Below, one piece after another: positions 38,300 to 50,893 of a stretch of 64,000 bases of DNA (positions are counted from its first letter, which is position 1; each line of letters begins with the position of its first letter). The notes under the pieces are model-generated. The model had not been told where the DNA came from, did no database searches, and saw only the letters and a list, made by a program, of their open reading frames with translations. Made by a program: the position numbers and the translations under genes. The stretch is taken from the NCBI GenBank assembly GCA_005281725.1, contig SSBO01000009.1, positions 4,352,163-4,416,162 of the forward strand, read 5' to 3'. This DNA is from Wuchereria bancrofti (Eukaryota; Nematoda; Chromadorea; Rhabditida; Onchocercidae).

Positions 38300-40416
38300 A
38301 ACAATAGCAAAGTATTTGTTTCATTTTCTTTTTTTTGATTAATTATTGTAATTTACTGAGAATTCTTTCTTTTTACCGTTTCGTTAAATAGTGGCAACAA
38401 AAAATGCTTTCTTATTTCATTAATTAGTCGAAAAAATTTTAAAGTATCAGAGTGATGAGATAAGGGACATGTAACAGCTTGCAGATGAACATTTTTAACT
38501 CTATGACAGAGGCATCATCATTAGAATGTATTATTAATTATTAGATCATTAATTCGTTCCACATTAGTCAGAGATCATTAATAAGCTTTTATCGAAGAAA
38601 AAAACGACTTGATATAAAATTTGTATTAAAACTTTATCTGATTGAACTTTCGAAGTGAAAAAAGCATATCAACAATCATATACAATGTAATATTTTCCGT
38701 AGACTGAATTAATCAGATCTAATCGAATGTTTAAATCTAGCCTAATTTTGACATTACTAATGCTTTTTCATGGACTACAGCAGCATCACTTGAATAACAT
38801 GAAAATGGAGATGAAATCTTCAAATTTTAAAATATGATAAAACAAAAACCTCAATTTAAGAAATTTAAAAATGATGTAGAGAGAAATTCATTCACCTTTT
38901 TTACGTCATTTTTGTTCTCTCATTTTTGTTTCTTACCAAATTCTGCTTAAAAGACATTTTTGGAGCATAAGTTATTACCGAAGGCGATGAAATAAGATTT
39001 ATTTCCATTACACTATGCGGAAATGTCTTAGAGTTGATTGGACAGGTGCAGCAGTTTCATTAAATTCACAGTAGGCAAATTTAATTCTCCTTTCTTCTTT
39101 TCCATTCATTATATTTATTTCAGTACTGAAAAGATCTCTGGGAAAAGTCGCCTTCGAAATGTAAAAAAAGAAGTGAACTCTCATGTCTAATAAAATGGTT
39201 TGTGTTTTTGTTTGAATAAGAATCTTTTTTTCACTTATTGAATTCTCGATTGCTTCTGATAACAAAAGTATATTTCATTTAACTTGTCAAAAATGGTCGC
39301 AAAGTCTTAACAGTGTCAAAAGTCAAAGAATCTACGAAAAACAATCTTGAAGTTTTTAATACTTTGAAAATTTACTCAGAAAATCTTAGAAAGTATGTTT
39401 CAGCTGAATTCCCTCTTTCCTTGTTTCAGTTTTTTAATGAGCAACAACGCTTGCTTGTCAAATCCTATCAGAGATGAGAAATACACTTACCGACCTTAAC
39501 GTTGAGTCCCCTTGCAGGAACGGCTTTGCTATCAAATTCCATTTGTAGGCCTAATTCTTTTGGAGAAAAGCCATTGCACTGCTAATAACTTCCATTATTA
39601 TCTTCCAGAAATTCTTCCAAATATTCATTTACTTATTTCTTGGAAAGGCTAACCGTCAGATCTATATATATGTTCCAGCAGTCAAATGAAGGATAAAATC
39701 CAAAATATTGATTTTCATCCTAAATGGATTTTAAAATCACAACAAATTTTGCAATTTTAACCATTTGCTGCTTCTCGACCAACTCTCGCCTTTCTGTGAG
39801 AGATAAATTGTTTAGACTTTCAAATAAATCATTCAGATCCATTTGTCGCCTTCTGGCCAACAACCGCTAACAAATCATCTTCATTTTACATTTTGAACAT
39901 ATTTGTAGGAAAAAATAAGGTTGTTATGATATTCCCTCCTTTTTCTTTAAGGGACCGAATATCTGTTTATTTAATTGTTTTCTACTTTAATTTATTCTTA
40001 CGTCTATTCTCGTCGTTCTCGTTGTACTCTCAGTAGAACTGGCCGAACTGATTGTTTTCCACACCTCAAACTTGGGTAATTAAACCTTTATTTAGCATAA
40101 AACAAATCAACATCATAATAGCGCTTTATACATATCGCACGGATGCTACACAGTTATAAAACGCTAAACATTACCAGAGAGCTGAAACCGCAACCACACT
40201 ATAAATGTACAATTGTAAAAAATGATTAACTGCAATTAAGAGCTGGTGTTGGAGTTAATTGAGACTGAAGATCAAAAAATGTGAAATTGAGAAGAAAGGA
40301 GATTTGTTTAAGCATAGATATCTTGTTACAATAGCCTATTACATGCATTTAATTGTCATGTATTTTATACAATATAATGTGTGTAAAGCGAGGTTAATTT
40401 ATGAACAAAGAGATTC

Positions 40417-40901
40417 TTAGCTGCTTCTCCTCGCTTTCCAGCTACATCGTTTGTAACAAAGGGTTATCCGTTTATCAGTTAAAATCCTGTGCACGCGTCG
40501 TCCTGTAGCTGTCCTAAGACCACTGTCCCCCAATTCGTCGATCCGTTGTAACATCCATAAAGAGAAATTGCCTCTGCTATACCGCTTAAAATGGCTCTTT
40601 GTTGAGGTCAAATATCCACATCGTTAAATTGCATTTTTATTATCTGGTTGCCTGTCAGTTTGACTCCTGTGTTAGCGCCCTCCCTTGGTTCTTAGTTACT
40701 GTATTGATACTTTCGGCCTATTTGCCGACAATATTTGTCGAGATTATATGCAATTTCTTTTGAAGCTTTTTTTCCACTAAAGATCAACTCGATTATATAA
40801 TTCAGTTCTCGTTTGGTAAGTAAGCTTTTTGCCAGTACTTGCAGAGATAATCCTACAATAAATATCCTTTGTAATCTTAGCATGTCTACTCTTATTAACA
40901 A
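40417..40901 (-). CDS. Candidate small secreted-peptide gene (tentative)
   Basis: Two minus-strand open frames lie within 500 bases in a locally GC-richer island (about 45-48% GC against about 30% around it). The first (from an ATG at 40883) begins MLRLQRIFIVGLSLQVLA, which reads like a signal peptide, followed by a KR dibasic site, one Cys and a stop at 40692. The second (to 40417) ends with DKRITLCYKRCSWKARR, containing two Cys and dibasic sites. Together they resemble a neuropeptide-like precursor. However, I could not find a splice pair that joins them in phase, and I recognise no family. They could be two exons with a missed junction, a decayed gene, or chance. Confidence 0.25.
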
Positions 40902-42591
40902 GTAATTTTCTTAGCAATGAAATTTGAATCATTGCAAATTATTAACTTTAGATCTATTCGCAATATATTTGCACAGATGAGATGATACTTTCTACATATA
41001 AATTCATCAAGGAACATTTATCAATCCGTGGTGATTTTGTTTTTCCATGTTGATTTCCATCCCATCGAACTTTTAAAAATTGCTGATTATTCACTGATAT
41101 CGCAATCTTACTATTGAATTTCATCTTCTTTCACACAAAATTGAATCCATAAACTTATGAGCAGCTCTATTTCAAACAGAAAACTTGTAATAACCTTAAA
41201 AAGCAACACAATAAAAACGGTGGTATCCTTCACATATAATAGTTTAGCTGTTAGCATATGAGCTATATGTCCTTCATGTCAGTAAATCGTGACACAGCAA
41301 GTGATCCTATCAATCATTTGTCAGATAATTATCCACTGCTTATCTTCTAAGGATTTCAAATAATGAATATATTATATAAACTTAATATTTAAAAATGTAT
41401 CTCGAAGTAGGTAGCGCAGCATGTAGGATTAATAGCACATAATAAGTACGGAATGTCCCCATTCCACGAGATCGATTTACGAAATTTCCTGCTTGTTTAC
41501 ATTCAACTGATCTATTTATTTAATTCGTTCTACGAATGCTTTCATTGGAAGTTTCTCTTTCTTTCCCTCTCCCTCTCTTCTTCCCTTTCTCTCTCCCTCC
41601 TCTCTCCCTTTTTCCCTATCGCTCATTTCAATTTCATTCATTCAGCTATCTGTCACAAAGGACGGTCATGTCATTATCCCTAATTTATTTTATTTTATAA
41701 TTCAAGTAAAGGACTTAATTTCTGTTTTTGCTTTTTTGCATATCTCAAATATTAATTATCGATCAGCCCTATCACGGAAGCTTTCACAGAAATTAATACT
41801 ATGATCAGTGTTGATCAACTTTCATAACAACTGTCAAAAAAGTACAGTACTATGGATGCGTCTCAGTATCCATGCCTTAATGATAACTAACTTAATTTAG
41901 AGACATTTATAAGTTCAATACTAACTGAATTCTGCTGATAACCACTCCTCCCTCATATTACTACAGTAGCAAAAATTATACATTCTACTCATTTTGATTC
42001 TTTGATAAATTTAAATTCAAAGTCTCAAATTCTTAATATGTGACTCAAAGCTGATGAGAGAATTTTGATGAATATGTTAGACTATTTTCGTGTCAAAAAT
42101 GCAAATAAACTGAGGGCCTGAAAAATGCAAATTCGTGACCTTTTCATATCGCTCACTGCGCAATTCTTGCATATGCCGATGAATATTATGAAAAGGAAAT
42201 TGTAGTTTAGCAGTATCTTTTGAATAACACTCCCATCATTCATCCATTCAAATAGCCGCTGTCCATAAAGGCTCCTTCCTGTACCTCATTTAAAATTCAC
42301 AACATAGCTTCATTAGTTTTAGGCACATTTCTCATTTGATGAATGATGCTTTTTTAGCAAAATTCAAAGGAGAACAGTGCACCCTTAGCAAAGGCCAAGG
42401 GCCAAAGGTGAACGACATATCTTTAATGAAGGCTAAAGACCAAAGATTGAAAAAAGAGTGGACAAAAGATTAGGTGGAATTAAGGATAAGTATTAGGCTT
42501 ATTTGTAAACAGCGGGGTCAATATGCAAATAGTAGTAGAGTGAGAAAGATTCCCATGAAATAAAATGACCTTCGCCACTTCAGAATTCAAA

Positions 42592-45500
42592 ATGACCGGC
42601 AGGGCCGTCTCCAGTTCGCGACAGACGTCAAGAATTGTGAGTGTTGTTCATATGATTTGTGGAGACTTATATGCATTTGATTGTCATTACCATTCTTATT
42701 TATTAGTCAGTGTATGAACAAACGGTGCAACAGTTTGGTGAGTATCACAGTTTCACACTGTCAAATCACTGTCCTCAGATCCTTCCATGCTTTCATCTAC
42801 TTTTTTATTTCGAGAAGTGATTGCCTGAAAACATTTGAAATTTGTATTGGAATTTTTGATCGCTTTAAAGCTTTTTAATGATTTTTTCTATCAATGAAAA
42901 TGAGAACCATATATGCGAATTTCAGATTGCAATATACGAAATGCAGCAAAGATATATGGTAATGTCTGATGCATGCTGACATCTTATTTACGCAGTGGTG
43001 CTGCTACCGAAGTGGTGCCAACATCCTTTATAATTTCATTTACATAATGGAAGCACGATCCATGGCTGAAGAAGACTCAATCATTTCATATGACAAAGAT
43101 GACACTCTGAAAAATGCTGGTGATGATGTGACAATTATGCCACTTGAAGATAGCATTGGTTGTGTTTATGGTAAATTAGTTTTGCTTGGGTAAGTATTAA
43201 ACAGTACACTTTTATAGCTGACATTATGAACTTCTTTCACAAAACAAATCCGTTTATGTTTTGCAATTATGTGCCACAAGGAAATACAGTGTTCCAAGAG
43301 TCCTAGTAGTTTTCGTTTCATTTGACAGAAATTTTGATGTTGTTTTCATGAGTCCTAAAAAAGGATCTACCCCATTAAGCAGGGAATGGTACTACTCACA
43401 TTACATTTGGAACTAGTTGTTTTCATATAATTCATTCCGAGTTATAGAAAATTTCAATTTGCTACATATGTGTTGAGATGATTTAGACACTTCATTCTTT
43501 TATTATTGTTAAATAATGAAGAGTAGTAAAATTAGTTGATATTTCGTTTTTATAGTTATAATGGGACGCTCGAAAGCAGCAGCACTTATGCTCAAGGCCG
43601 CAAGCATCGCTCAAAAATGATCCTGCGCAAACGATTAACGGGTAACGGTATTAAAAAGGATCAAAGCATTTCGGTTAGCATCCCGCCATCACAAAGTCAG
43701 GTATCGTGTTTGAGCATTTCTAAAGCACGTCTTTAATTGGCAAGAAAATTATCATTAAAAATAATGATGTCTTGCAAGTCATTTTTATGAACTGTTGATC
43801 TTTACATCATTCAGTCTTATTAATTTAAAGCTTCAAAATCCTTTCAGGTAGTGCGCGATGCTTCACGGCACGTTGTATCGTATTCGTATAATCGTAATCA
43901 TACAGTTCTTGTAGAATATAGCCCTGATCCTTATAAGGATATGTTTCAGGTAATTACAACCTAAATCATTTCTTAAGTGCTTTTCGTATTTGGGTAAGCT
44001 ATTAAACATGAAACATGTGTCTGTTTTTATCTTTTTTTTTTCTCCCCAAATTTCTCCCAAGTATCTTCTCAAATTCTCGGAATTAAATAAAAATTAAGCT
44101 GAAATTAAGATCAGTTCTTTTTCAAACCAAAACTAAAATTTGACTGATCTTGGTTTTTACAGACTTCATTGTTTTGACGATAATTCATTTTGTAATCGAG
44201 GATATCATAGCTTGTTTAAGGTAGAAAGGAGCGTAATGTCTTAATTCATAACAATTTTCACCAAATGCTAAAAAAAAAAAAATTTGGCAATTCTAGAATT
44301 CTTTCAGATTGGTCGCTCTTCCGAAGAGCAAATAGATTTTACTGTTGTGGATACATGGCTTGCTGCAAACGCCCTTTACCCAGGTTATTTTTTCAACACT
44401 GTTGCAAACTGGGTCAAGAGTGACTGTCACAAGCAGTGCGCATAATTCTTTTGTGAATGTTAATTACACAGCTCTTTCATTATCGAGCAGACACAATAGA
44501 CATCACTAACTTGTAGTAGGAAATTTTTCGGTCTACGAAAGAAATATGAATGGATAATTGCTAACCGTTGAGGGGATGATCTGAAGTTGTATGATTTACT
44601 CATTATCCATCCAATTATTTTCTATGAAAATTCGTCAGTTAACGTTGAAAACAGAGCAACTGGCAAGACTTCTAAAATTTCATTAATTTCACAAGGAGAA
44701 AGTGATTCAGGAGTTCACAATATACATGGATCGGGCAATGGTGTTATTGATGCTTTTGGAGTTGGGAAAGATCCACGATGCAATATCCAGCGACCAATAT
44801 CTTCAACTATTAGTCGTTACGCTTGTCGGATACAAATTGACCGTGACTATCCTCATCGAGCTTTTTTATATGCTGCTGGATTTGACAGTTCCAGAAACAT
44901 TTTTCTTGGAGTATATTTTCTTCTCTAGTTTTAAAAATATAGCTAGAGTCCTTTCCTTAACTTTACTTTGTTGAAGATCAGTTGCTTTTCGTGTAAATAA
45001 TTTTTTCTTAATTAAATTAAACTTTTATTTCTGAAAACTGATATATACCGTCATGTTAGAAATCATTTACTGAATTCTTTGCAAACTAAAACACTTAATA
45101 CCTACGTTGAGCCTAATTAAATTCTCGGTGTTCTTAATAATTTGTATCAATAAATTGCAGGAAAAGGCAACAAAGTGGACGAAATATGATGGCGAAATTG
45201 ATGGCCTTACAACAAATGGTATTCTTATTTTGCAACCAAATACCATGCAAAGACAGGTACAATGACTTCTTACCTTACTACAGTAATTTTAAGAAGTATA
45301 ACCAATTAATTGCTTGGATTTAAAAAATGTACATTCTTGGCAATTTAATAAAGCTTCCATTACTGTGGTTAGTATTTTCTACTTTGTTTCACATAAAGCT
45401 CAGTTGTTTTTGCTATCTGGTCCTTTACTGATTCAAGAGGTCATGTACAAAATTCGAGTGAAATGAATGTAACCAAAAAAGTGGATGCAATTGACAAATT

Positions 45501-47126
45501 GAATTAGGAAGGATAGGCTTGTGGTTTCAATCCCTCAATACAAGTCCACCGAGACTTACCAGAAGTACTTGCAATTCTGCAATATTTTTGGTGAGAAGAA
45601 GGCAGTATGTCATTTGCTTTATCATGCTGGTCTTTGTATTTATTTTCAACTCCAAAAGATCTATTCTCGTCGAGTGTTCGCTGGCAAAAGTACTTCATAT
45701 CTTTTTATTTGAATATTTAGTGAGGTTTACAGGATGATGTTTAACCTCAGAAAAAAATCATTCAGAATCTCAGTCAAAATGCGGAAGACTATATGGGAAT
45801 GTTTGTGTGGCGCGAAGTCTCTGTCGATGGTGACATCTACAATATAAGGGAAACGAGGTCTTCAACAAAACGAGGGGAGTTATTGGCGGGTGAAACCAAC
45901 GAATTACAGGTATATGAAGTTGTAAAAATGCTGGTTCCTCAAATTTGATGAGTTAAATTTGACAAATTCCTGACATGTTCGAAATAAATAATGAAAGTGT
46001 TAAAAAAATTTTTCAGTTACTTGATTTTTAGGATGGGACATTGATTGATCTCTGTGGTGCTACACTTTTATGGAGGACGGCTGAAGGACTGACGAAGAGT
46101 CCGTGCCGAAGTGAGCTTGAGTCAAGGTAGGTTTAAGCATTTTTGGAAATCGAATTTGAAGTGAATTTTGGCTGTAGTTTTTTCGAGGCTGCTTTTCTAT
46201 TTTTTGAAAATTTCCAGGCTTAATGAAATCAATGCTGGAAAGCCACAATGTCCAGTAAATCTGAATACTCTTATAATCCCGAGGAAAAAGTCAGCTAAAA
46301 GTTATGGTTCTTCCAGACAACCATATGTATGTCTTATTTTTATAATAAAACTTTCCGCCTCTTGCTTTATTATTTGTTGGTGAAAAATTTTCCAATATTT
46401 ACCGGTAAGCAATTTCCAATATATACTGATTAAGAATTCTAGATTCTAGAGCAGTTTATTTTTAGACACTTTTTTTAGTTCAAAATACATTTCGTTTCGT
46501 AAATTATTTCAAAATGAATGTTTTGCTTTTTGTTTGAACAGTTATCAGTTTTAGGTCTATCTTAATTGCGGCCACGTACAAGGCAAGCACGCATGGGGCA
46601 AAAATGATAAAAGTGAGAGCGGGATTTTGTATAAATGCCCTATATGTTTGGTGGATTCATCTAAAATAATTCAGCTAGTTATGGGAATGGAATCAGCATT
46701 CCATCTTGATTCGGATACACTGGACTATGCTTTCAATCCATGTGGACATGTTGCTTCACTATCCACTGTGAGGTGATCAGCTCAAATTTTTTTGAATTTT
46801 TGTCAAAATATATTATAGATCTTCGAGATTTGATTCATCATACGTACCAAATATTTCTGTTGCTTTTGTAAGTTAACCATTTCATTTATTTAGTTCAGTA
46901 ATTGAACGAAAAATATACATCTTGTCGAATTTCTTTGTAAGTTCAAAATAATAATGGGAAGTTAAATCCCAGAAGTAATTCGGTTTCTTATAGGTATTGG
47001 TCTCGCATTCCCTTGCCGCATGGCACAAGCAGTTTTCATCCAGTATGTCCATTTTGTACATCACTGTTATCAATGGATAAACCATATGTTAGGCTTATTT
47101 TCCAGGATCATTGCTCTGATTCGTAA
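42592..47126 (+). CDS. Pellino E3 ubiquitin ligase
   Basis: Core exons: 43047-43189 (coding part), 43556-43700, 43848-43949, 44308-44383, 44639-44910, 45161-45256, 45751-45909 (or 45766-45909), 46032-46126, 46218-46326, 46555-46772 and 46994-47126, about 515 aa in phase. Two small exons upstream (42592-42636 and 42711-42737) join in frame through 42996 and would add 41 residues. A CACTTCAG acceptor 8 bases before the ATG at 42592 supports that start. The N-terminal FHA-like substrate domain shows YGKLVLLGYNG, MFQIGRSSEEQIDF, STISRYACRI, FAAGFDSS-like and GEKATKW. Next come VWREVSVDG, LRETRS-like and LIDLCGATLLWRTAEGL. The C-terminal RING-like part has NCGHVQGKHAWG, CPIC, NPCGHV and PVCPFC. 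Pellinos ubiquitinate IRAK/Pelle-type kinases in Toll signalling. Exons 7 and 8 and part of intron 6 lie inside an inverted repeat arm. Confidence 0.93.
45277..46147. repeat. Inverted repeat, left arm (871 bases), inside the Pellino gene
   Basis: It spans the 3' part of Pellino intron 6, exon 7, intron 7, exon 8 and about 21 bases of intron 8. Its reverse complement is at 50894-51764. Equal arm length means no net indel. I saw one substitution (near the outer end) in the parts compared, and open frames crossing the arms translate identically. Confidence 0.95.
45512..45590 (+). other. Coding-like segment within Pellino intron 6 (possible cassette exon)
   Basis: 79 bases bounded by an AAG acceptor-like site and a good GTGAGA donor, open in the Pellino phase (starts DRLVVSIPQYKSTETYQKYL). 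GC is higher than the rest of the intron. Using it would shift phase at exon 7 (it ends in phase 1 and exon 7 needs phase 0), so it is not a simple cassette of this gene. It is copied in the right arm. Confidence 0.2.
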
Positions 47127-48720
47127 TCCTTGAATACAAGATGGCTCGTAGTGTTTAGGATCTCAATTATTTCTCTGTAGTTCTGTTTTCCCTTTCCTTC
47201 GCGGATTATAGCCTCAGCAAGCGAGAATAGCTTCCGAAGCTTTCAAATTTGTTGCAAATCATGTCTTGTATTTTTTTTAACTCTAAAAACACTATGTTCG
47301 GGACGGATTAAGCAGAACATTATCTGGTCACGAGAAGAGGTTCTTTTGCAACATTTTTAATTCAATTTCTTACATGTAATATTTTAACATGTTAATGTGT
47401 TTCTAATATTAAATATGTTGCAAGCAAGAGCTTGAAAATGTTTTATTATCGTGTTATTATCACTATTTTTACTGTTGTGTAACTGCGAATTTATTTAATC
47501 GAAAAATTAAGTGTTTTATGAGAAATTCATCATGCTTTACCTAGTTGTGCATTAGGAAAGATTATTCGTTATACATATTTGCTGTGTTTTAGTTTATTTC
47601 CTTTCTCCTTTAATCTGGTCAATGAAATTTTTCTAAACTTTGAAGAATCGGAAAGTGGACATTTGAAGTGAAATGCCGATCAGTTATTCATGAAATTTCA
47701 TAGTCATGATCCAACCAAATTAATATAGGTTGTTGGATAGATTGTTCTCTATTCAATGGTTAGTTGGAGGTAAGCCCGGCTTGTAGCTAACGATGAGTGA
47801 TGCAAGAAGAACAGGTAAAACCAATTTCGCACTTTTTCCACCTCCACTTCTATCATTTTTATCTTTTCACTTTTTCCATCGGTCAAGTGTAACTTGTATT
47901 TTCGGGCATTTCTCATGTTGTACAAATTATTTTGTTTTCTTGACAAAGTTTAAATATGGTGAATTTTTGTTTTGTTTGTAAATAATGACATCGAAACATG
48001 TGGTTTTCAATTAAAGTCTTTTTCTAATTTTACTCTTTTGCTACAAGTAAATTAAATTTTACATTTTAGATGTTATTGCTTGACTTTGGACTTTAAGCTT
48101 CATGATACCTTTTGATTGGATCAATTTCAACATATTTACCAGAAATATCTGGAATAAACTCGACTCAACAAAATTCTGAGTTCTCATTAATTTTATAAAG
48201 AACTTTTTGAAAGTGACAGTGTCACTGGATGAGGAATGAGAAAGGTGTTGAAATAAAAGGAGCAAATAAAACGGGAATAGGAAAGATCCGTGCAGTAGTC
48301 TTCGTTTGGAAGCAAGAACGAGAAGTTACAGAACCATATTCTTCGTTACGTTTGGGACGTACTACGACTATGTGATTATGGTTACTAACGAGTTAAGGCT
48401 TCGTATTGCTTTTACTATTGTTACTACGACGAACAAGAAAGAAAAACTTGTAATACTTCTGTTACCTGTAGTTAGAAAATTTCTCAGTAGTAATATTTTT
48501 TACCTCAATAAAGGAGACCTTCGCTATCCTGGGAATTCGTAAATTCCTTTTTAGTTAGCTATTTTAAACAAAACGAACAAAGCAAAAAAACGGGATGTAT
48601 TACATCTCTGAACTATACTGGGTTGTGTCTTTATGTTCTAATTGATACTGGTTGTGTTGTTGATGATATAGATTTTCTTTGATTATACTTCTAGAATTCT
48701 TTTAGATGAAGGATTGAGCA
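47127..48720. other. Intergenic region between Pellino and LAMTOR3
   Basis: 1.6 kb within the spacer of the inverted repeat. A short open start ATGAGTGATGCAAGAAGAAC at 47793 is followed by a donor-like GTAAAA, and an open stretch follows near 48280-48360. I could not make a convincing gene from them. Confidence 0.4.
48709..48720 (+). promoter_or_regulatory. Minimal upstream ORF (MKD-stop) before LAMTOR3
   Basis: Just after a TTCTTTTAG acceptor, an ATG AAG GAT TGA precedes the LAMTOR3 ATG by three bases, in the same frame. If the leader is added at that acceptor, ribosomes would meet this 3-codon uORF first. The exact placement may be off by a few bases; the short ORF itself is plain. Confidence 0.6.
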
Positions 48721-49780
48721 ATGGAAATAACGAAATCGTTGCAAAAGTTATTGTTGAGTACGCAGGGCGTGCAGCATATCTTCATCACTGATAAGGAAGG
48801 TATACCGATTATTGGTGTGAACGAGTTGGGCGGTATGATTTTTATTTTTCCCTTTATCTAATCCTTAATTTAATGCTTCTAACATTGTTAAAGTTAAATT
48901 AGATTTCTTGCAATATTTCCTACGGTATGATTTTTCTCATCTTTTTAATACCCTAGACCATTTTCCTCTGATGACATCTTCCACTCCTTCTACTTGCATC
49001 AAATTTCTATATTCTCCAGTGAATTTGTCCTTTTCTTAGGTGTTATTGGCACCCATTTAGAATAGGGAAATATTTTGGTATAGTTTTCACTTACCTTAAT
49101 TGCATTTGAAAACCATAATTTTTGATGATTTTTCAAATTTATTTGTAGAAGAAGATCTGCGAAATCGAATGCAACTTATCAACAGTAATCAGATAACGAT
49201 GGAACAGATACCAAAGTTGAATCTTGGCGAACAAAAATCAGCAATTTTTTGGTATGCATTTTATTTTTTTTCTTTTTTGTTAAACTTTTTTTTTTGATAA
49301 GATACGATTTTCCAAATAGTGACTGGTAATTTAACATTAGAATTTTCTAAACTAAATTTTTTAAATTAAAAAATCAGTAAAATTTCTCTTCTGAAAAATC
49401 ATAATAAAAAAAGGCATATTTTATCACATTTTGTTAAACTTCTTCATAATGGGATCCTCCATTTGCCTTTACAAGCCAAATTCGGCGTATTAGTTTTTTA
49501 AGGGTTAATTTTTTTAGGGATTTTAAAGATTCAGAAAAATTTTGATTTGTTTTTGCTGAAATCTGTGACTCATCTCCATTTGACAACGATGTTACCGTTT
49601 TAATGAATATTATTTCATGTTTATAGTTATGAATCGACAACTCTAGTGATACTTCAAATCAGCTCATTCTTTGTAATCATTATTGCAAGTTCTGAAGCTT
49701 CTATTGGTACACTACGAAATCTTAGGCATGCGCTGAAATCTATTATCAACGAAATTGCAAGTGCAGCTGGTTTACACTGA
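48721..49780 (+). CDS. LAMTOR3 (MP1), Ragulator subunit
   Basis: Three exons: 48721-48832, 49149-49251 and 49627-49780, phases 1 and 2, giving 122 aa (human 124). The roadblock/LC7 fold is recognisable from HIFITDKEGIPIIGVN near the N-terminus, a middle part with LNLGEQKSAIFWYESTTLV, and a C-terminal IIIASSEASIGTL followed by the last helix ending AGLH. LAMTOR3 pairs with LAMTOR2 on late endosomes and lysosomes, where Ragulator anchors Rag GTPases for mTORC1 and scaffolds MEK1. The gene lies in the 4.7-kb spacer between the inverted arms. Confidence 0.9.
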
Positions 49781-50760
49781 TTCTGATTCCAGTATATTTA
49801 CTTTTTATTAGAATATACTTACAGTCAAAAATTCAGAATGAATTGTAATGCACAGCTTGTTCAGACTTTAAAGTCTGTCGGTGTTTACCTGACAGTTATT
49901 CGTTTTTCCGACAACAAAAACTTAACACAATTATTGACTGCATATTTACTGCTACAATGTAGAACTTTTTTTAATTAACAGATCTACAATATTAAATTTT
50001 CGTAATTAATGCAATTTCTTTGGTGCTGTGTATGATGCACACAAGAACTATTTCCAGCCAGTTGTGCAAATTCTCAGAGACACAATTTTTTAACAGTTTT
50101 GTAAGAAGTTGCTGATTTTCATAAATTTTCATTGTAATGATTATGTTCTTATCTGATTAGAGAAATCAAAATTTTCATAAATTTTACAAAGATCTCAAGG
50201 AGTAGTGACTAGGTTTGTTTTTTGATCACTCCTATTTTGATTCCACTCCTAAATTTCTGAATTTTATTCAAAAGCTACTAACTCTAAGTTCATTTAAGAT
50301 GAAATGGGCGCATGAATACAAGACATAATCAAAAACTCAATATGAATGAAGTTCTTGTGGAAGACATTTCTATTTATGTATTAAGTCTCGTTTTTTTTTT
50401 TTCTTGCAGCACTAAAAGAATAAAAAGTCCTCAGCACTGTATTATTTCGCTTTCTAGAAAATTCTCTAAGGCGTGTTTTGCCTGTAACAATTTATTGTTT
50501 TGAACATTAGTTAATTTACTTTTATTTGTGCTATGCAGAAAAACAGAATGATAAGGCAACATTATACTTTACTGAAAACCTGCCAGTGTCTCCTGATCTT
50601 AACCTTCTTACGCATTAACACATTTTTCCATTATCTGCAAATAATATATTTTCCTTTATGTCATCTTTATGAATCAATAATATTTCATTCTGTAAATCAA
50701 ATTTCCAAGCCCTGTCAGTGATTACAGTGGATTATGAATTTGAGACTGGAAATGATTGAT
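49781..50760. other. Intergenic region after LAMTOR3
   Basis: About 1 kb, AT-rich, with scattered short open frames and no recognised gene. It ends where the antisense Pellino fragments begin. Confidence 0.5.
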
Positions 50761-50869
50761 TTCACCCGCCAATAACTCCCCTCGTTTCCACACAAACATT
50801 CCCATATAGTCTTCCGCATTTTGACCGAGATTCTGAATGATTTTTTTCTGAGGTTAAACATCATCCTGT
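50761..50869 (-). pseudogene. Third, internally deleted copy of Pellino exon 7
   Basis: On the minus strand it repeats the end of intron 6 (TTACAGGATGATGTTTAACC) and the first part of exon 7, then jumps from TTTGTGTGG to AAACGAGGGGAG. It so lacks the 57 bases matching 45811-45867, and ends after GGCGGGTGAAA. The deletion is a multiple of three (19 codons). One substitution is seen relative to the intact exon. It abuts the right arm through a short run of repeated GATGATGTTTAAC. Confidence 0.88.
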
Positions 50870-50893
50870 AAAAAAACATCATGTTAAACATCA

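Larger units (their letters stand above)
34636..42591. other. Gene desert, about 8 kb, AT-rich
   Basis: It holds the 3' end of the CRAL-TRIO gene and the upstream region of Pellino. No gene is called with confidence. It contains tandem duplications at 36072-36179 and 38242-38299, a short 16-base tandem near 36316-36364, and a GC-richer minus-strand segment at 40417-40901 listed separately. Confidence 0.55.

Noticed and set aside
45504..45737. Paired open frames on both strands, identical to those at 51304-51537
   Set aside because: They are identical because they lie in the inverted arms. This is evidence for the repeat, not for two gene pairs.
47793..48365. Small two-exon gene starting MSDARRT
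   Set aside because: The exon borders are weak, the product has no homologue I know, and the second segment lacks a good acceptor.
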